This document shows positions 6,242-8,120 of a DNA stretch of 8,120 nucleotides, in pieces; within the stretch, counting starts at the first letter, position 1; the number at the start of each line of letters is the position of its first letter. The DNA is from TMED161 sp964532515 (GTDB taxonomy: Bacteria; Fidelibacterota; Marinisomatia; SCGC-AAA003-L08; D37C17), in NCBI GenBank assembly GCA_964532515.1, contig CAZHKH010000072.1, positions 1-8,120 on the forward strand, read 5' to 3'. Both the position numbers and the translations under genes were made by a program. The notes beneath the pieces were generated by a model that was not told where the DNA came from, searched no databases, and worked only from the letters and a program-made list of their open reading frames with translations.

Positions 6242-8056
6242 ATGATGAAAAAATATATTTTTATATCAATTGTTTCATTTTTATTTTCTTCAAATGTGAA
6301 TTTTATAGTATCGCCGGATCGTACGGATATAACTAAAGGTGAATATTTAAAATTAAGTTTTGATGTGCAGATTCCTAAGGGATATTTTATATATTCTACG
6401 AATCCAGATCTTTCACTTAGTCCTACTAATATTATATGGTCTGACTCAACTATTTTTTCTAACTCCAGCATATTTTTTGAGCCTGAACCTAAAATAAAAT
6501 TTGATCCTAACTTTGACATGGAGGTTTCATACCATACTAACTCTATTCAGTTACATCAATACTTTCTCACATCTGATACAATTAGTAAAAATATTGATAA
6601 AATAGATGGCCAATTGTTTTATCAAGTATGTGATTCAAGCCTATGCATAAGACATTTTGATGATTTTACTATTGATGTTAATATTACTGATGGAGAGGTA
6701 AGACGAGAATATTCTGTTATACCTAATGATGGAAGTTTTAGCTCAGGGAATATGCTCCAAGATGCAATTGACTCTGGGCTTATATCATTTATTTTTCTAT
6801 CTTTTGGAATGGGTTTGTTAGCCTTGCTTACTCCATGTGTTTTTCCAATGATTCCTATCACAGTTTCTTTTTTTACAAAACAAGGTGAAAAAGAGAATAA
6901 TAACCCACTTAAGTCTGCTGTAATTTATGCACTTGGAATAATATTTATTTTTACTTCTTTAGGATTAATCTTAGCAGTGACGTTAGGAGCCTCTGGAGCA
7001 AATCAAATAGCATCTAACCCATATATAAATCTTTTTATAGCATTGTTGTTTGTTTTCTTCGCATTAAGTCTTTTTGGAATGTATGAAATTCAAGCACCAT
7101 CTTCACTTAGACAATTTAGTTTGCAAAATGAAAATAAAACAGGAATAGCAGGCATATTATTTATGGCATTGACCTTCACATTGACTTCATTTACATGTAC
7201 AGTACAATTTGTTGGGTTATTATTAGTTGCAGCCAGTCAAGGTAGTTATTTATGGCCAATTATAGGCATGCTAATATTTTCATTTGCATTCTCATTGCCC
7301 TTTTTCTTTCTTGCATTATTCCCACAATATCTATCAAGGTTACCAAAAAGTGGACAGTGGATGAATTCAATTAAAGTTACAATGGGATTTCTTGAATTAG
7401 GAGCTGCTATGAAATTTTTCAGCAATGTAGACCTTGTTTGGGAAATTGGTTTTTTTACATATAATGTAGTATTAATTAGCTGGATAATATTATCAATATT
7501 AACAGGTATATATTTAGTAGGACTAATAAAATTCCCACACGATATGAAATTAATGAAAATAGGAACTCCAAGAATCTTACTTAGCATTATATTTATTTCA
7601 TTTGGATTATATTTGTCTAATGGACTATATGCAGGACAAGTTCATGGTTTAATTGAATCTTATTTGCCCCCTAAGATAGAAAAAGGATGGATTGAAGATT
7701 ATGAGGAAGCTTTATTAGTTGGTAATGAAATTTCTAAGCCGATATTTCTTGATTTCACAGGATATACTTGTACTAATTGCAGATGGATGGAAAAAAATAT
7801 TTTCACACAACATGAAGTAGAAAAATTATTTGAAGATTTTATTTTAGTAAGATTGTATACAGATGGAGGAAAGAATGCTCGGAAGTATCAACAAATGGAA
7901 ATTGATAGATATGGAACAGCTGCACTGCCTTTTTATGTTGTAATGGATAAAAATGAAAATACAATTAATACATTCCATGGAATGGATCCTAATGTAAATA
8001 AATTCATTAATTTTCTAGAAGAAGCTCTAAATCAATTTAATGAAGGTGTACAATGA
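6242..8056 (+). CDS. dsbD: Thiol:disulfide interchange protein DsbD
   Basis: DsbD carries electrons from cytoplasmic thioredoxin across the inner membrane to periplasmic disulfide isomerases and cytochrome c maturation proteins. All three modules are present in 604 residues, a normal length. A signal peptide (1-17) leads into the N-terminal immunoglobulin-like domain with its redox pair in YQVCDSSLC (Cys130, Cys135). The central domain (about 180-460) has about eight membrane segments, with Cys199 in LLTPCVFPMIP and Cys319 in TSFTCTVQFVG. The C-terminal thioredoxin-like domain has DFTGYTCTNCRWME (Cys510, Cys513) and the cis-proline region TAALPFYVV. All six redox cysteines are therefore kept. 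ATG 6245 is an equally possible start; neither has a Shine-Dalgarno. The TGA stop overlaps the next ATG as ATGA. Gene order after a secreted prolyl isomerase suggests an envelope protein-folding unit. Confidence 0.95.
   Translation: MMKKYIFISIVSFLFSSNVNFIVSPDRTDITKGEYLKLSFDVQIPKGYFIYSTNPDLSLSPTNIIWSDSTIFSNSSIFFEPEPKIKFDPNFDMEVSYHTNSIQLHQYFLTSDTISKNIDKIDGQLFYQVCDSSLCIRHFDDFTIDVNITDGEVRREYSVIPNDGSFSSGNMLQDAIDSGLISFIFLSFGMGLLALLTPCVFPMIPITVSFFTKQGEKENNNPLKSAVIYALGIIFIFTSLGLILAVTLGASGANQIASNPYINLFIALLFVFFALSLFGMYEIQAPSSLRQFSLQNENKTGIAGILFMALTFTLTSFTCTVQFVGLLLVAASQGSYLWPIIGMLIFSFAFSLPFFFLALFPQYLSRLPKSGQWMNSIKVTMGFLELGAAMKFFSNVDLVWEIGFFTYNVVLISWIILSILTGIYLVGLIKFPHDMKLMKIGTPRILLSIIFISFGLYLSNGLYAGQVHGLIESYLPPKIEKGWIEDYEEALLVGNEISKPIFLDFTGYTCTNCRWMEKNIFTQHEVEKLFEDFILVRLYTDGGKNARKYQQMEIDRYGTAALPFYVVMDKNENTINTFHGMDPNVNKFINFLEEALNQFNEGVQ
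8042..8047 (+). promoter_or_regulatory. Shine-Dalgarno-like GAAGGT for the gene starting at 8053
   Basis: A purine-rich GAAGGT lies in the last codons of dsbD, 5 bases before the ATG at 8053. It supports that ATG as a true start coupled to the end of dsbD translation. Confidence 0.4.
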
Positions 8057-8120
8057 AAATAATTCTAATATCATCTTTTATTTTTTGCTCTATTGGATTT
8101 TCAGAATCCGAATTAACAGA
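8053..8120 (+). CDS. Start of a secreted protein; truncated by the window edge
   Basis: Only 22 codons are visible, from an ATG that overlaps the dsbD stop by 4 bp. They encode a short basic start (MKI), a hydrophobic core (ILISSFIFCSIGF) and a polar stretch (SESELT). This is a typical signal peptide with likely cleavage near FS-ES. The Cys at residue 12 sits inside the hydrophobic core without a proper lipobox, so a lipoprotein is unlikely. The overlap and upstream purine-rich site place it in the same transcript as dsbD. The mature protein lies outside the window, so no function can be given. Confidence 0.65.
   Translation, partial: MKIILISSFIFCSIGFSESELT

Noticed and set aside
6217..6861. 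Minus-strand open frames across the start of dsbD
   Set aside because: They lie opposite the well-supported DsbD reading frame, show no domain or signal, and have no room for their own promoters.

Overview
The window is low-GC bacterial chromosome, dense with genes and with very little intergenic DNA. No rRNA, tRNA, CRISPR array, insertion sequence or phage gene was seen. The best lineage guess is the FCB side of the tree, most likely Marinimicrobia (SAR406-like) or a relative. This rests on very low GC, mostly weak or absent Shine-Dalgarno sequences, and a secreted beta-helix protein that ends in dockerin-like repeats (a D-x-N-x-D... LDIVxLVNxIL pattern). It is inference, not proof.

Bases 1-2422 (plus strand) hold the end of a histidine-degradation (hut) operon. 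The C-terminal part of urocanate hydratase (hutU) runs in from the left edge and looks intact. One base later comes imidazolonepropionase (hutI). HutI is recognisable along its full 405-residue length and keeps its metal-ligand residues, but two in-frame TAA stops 15 bases apart interrupt it at codons 108 and 113. No frameshift is involved. Both stops lie in a small cluster of AATCTT/AAGATT inverted repeats.

Bases 2396-3895 (minus strand) hold two genes read toward hutI. The upstream one is an apparently intact GNAT-like acetyltransferase (3332-3895). The downstream one is a secreted right-handed beta-helix protein. Its obvious ORF is 2765-3280, but the same frame continues past a single TGA (2765-2767) for 122 more codons to a TAA at 2396-2398. 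The part beyond the TGA carries the normal end of the family: a DPLF segment, SPCIDSG, DPDG...RDIGA, and two dockerin-like repeats. The stretch 2423-2764, which looks empty at first, is therefore the missing C-terminus of this gene. Its tail overlaps the hutI tail convergently by 27 bp.

Bases 3975-8120 (plus strand) form a tightly packed gene run: pyrF (OMP decarboxylase), pyrE (orotate phosphoribosyltransferase), a secreted cyclophilin-type peptidyl-prolyl isomerase, a DsbD-type transmembrane thiol reductase, and the start of another secreted protein. Junctions are a 4-bp overlap, 1 bp, 14 bp and a 4-bp overlap. This joins the last two steps of UMP synthesis to envelope protein folding and disulfide handling. 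All these genes look intact.

No convincing undescribed system was found. The most notable signal is three in-frame nonsense codons in two neighbouring, convergent, probably dispensable genes, with intact genes on both sides. This suggests recent local gene decay, or substitution-type consensus errors, rather than recoding: TAA, TAG and TGA are all used as ordinary terminators here.
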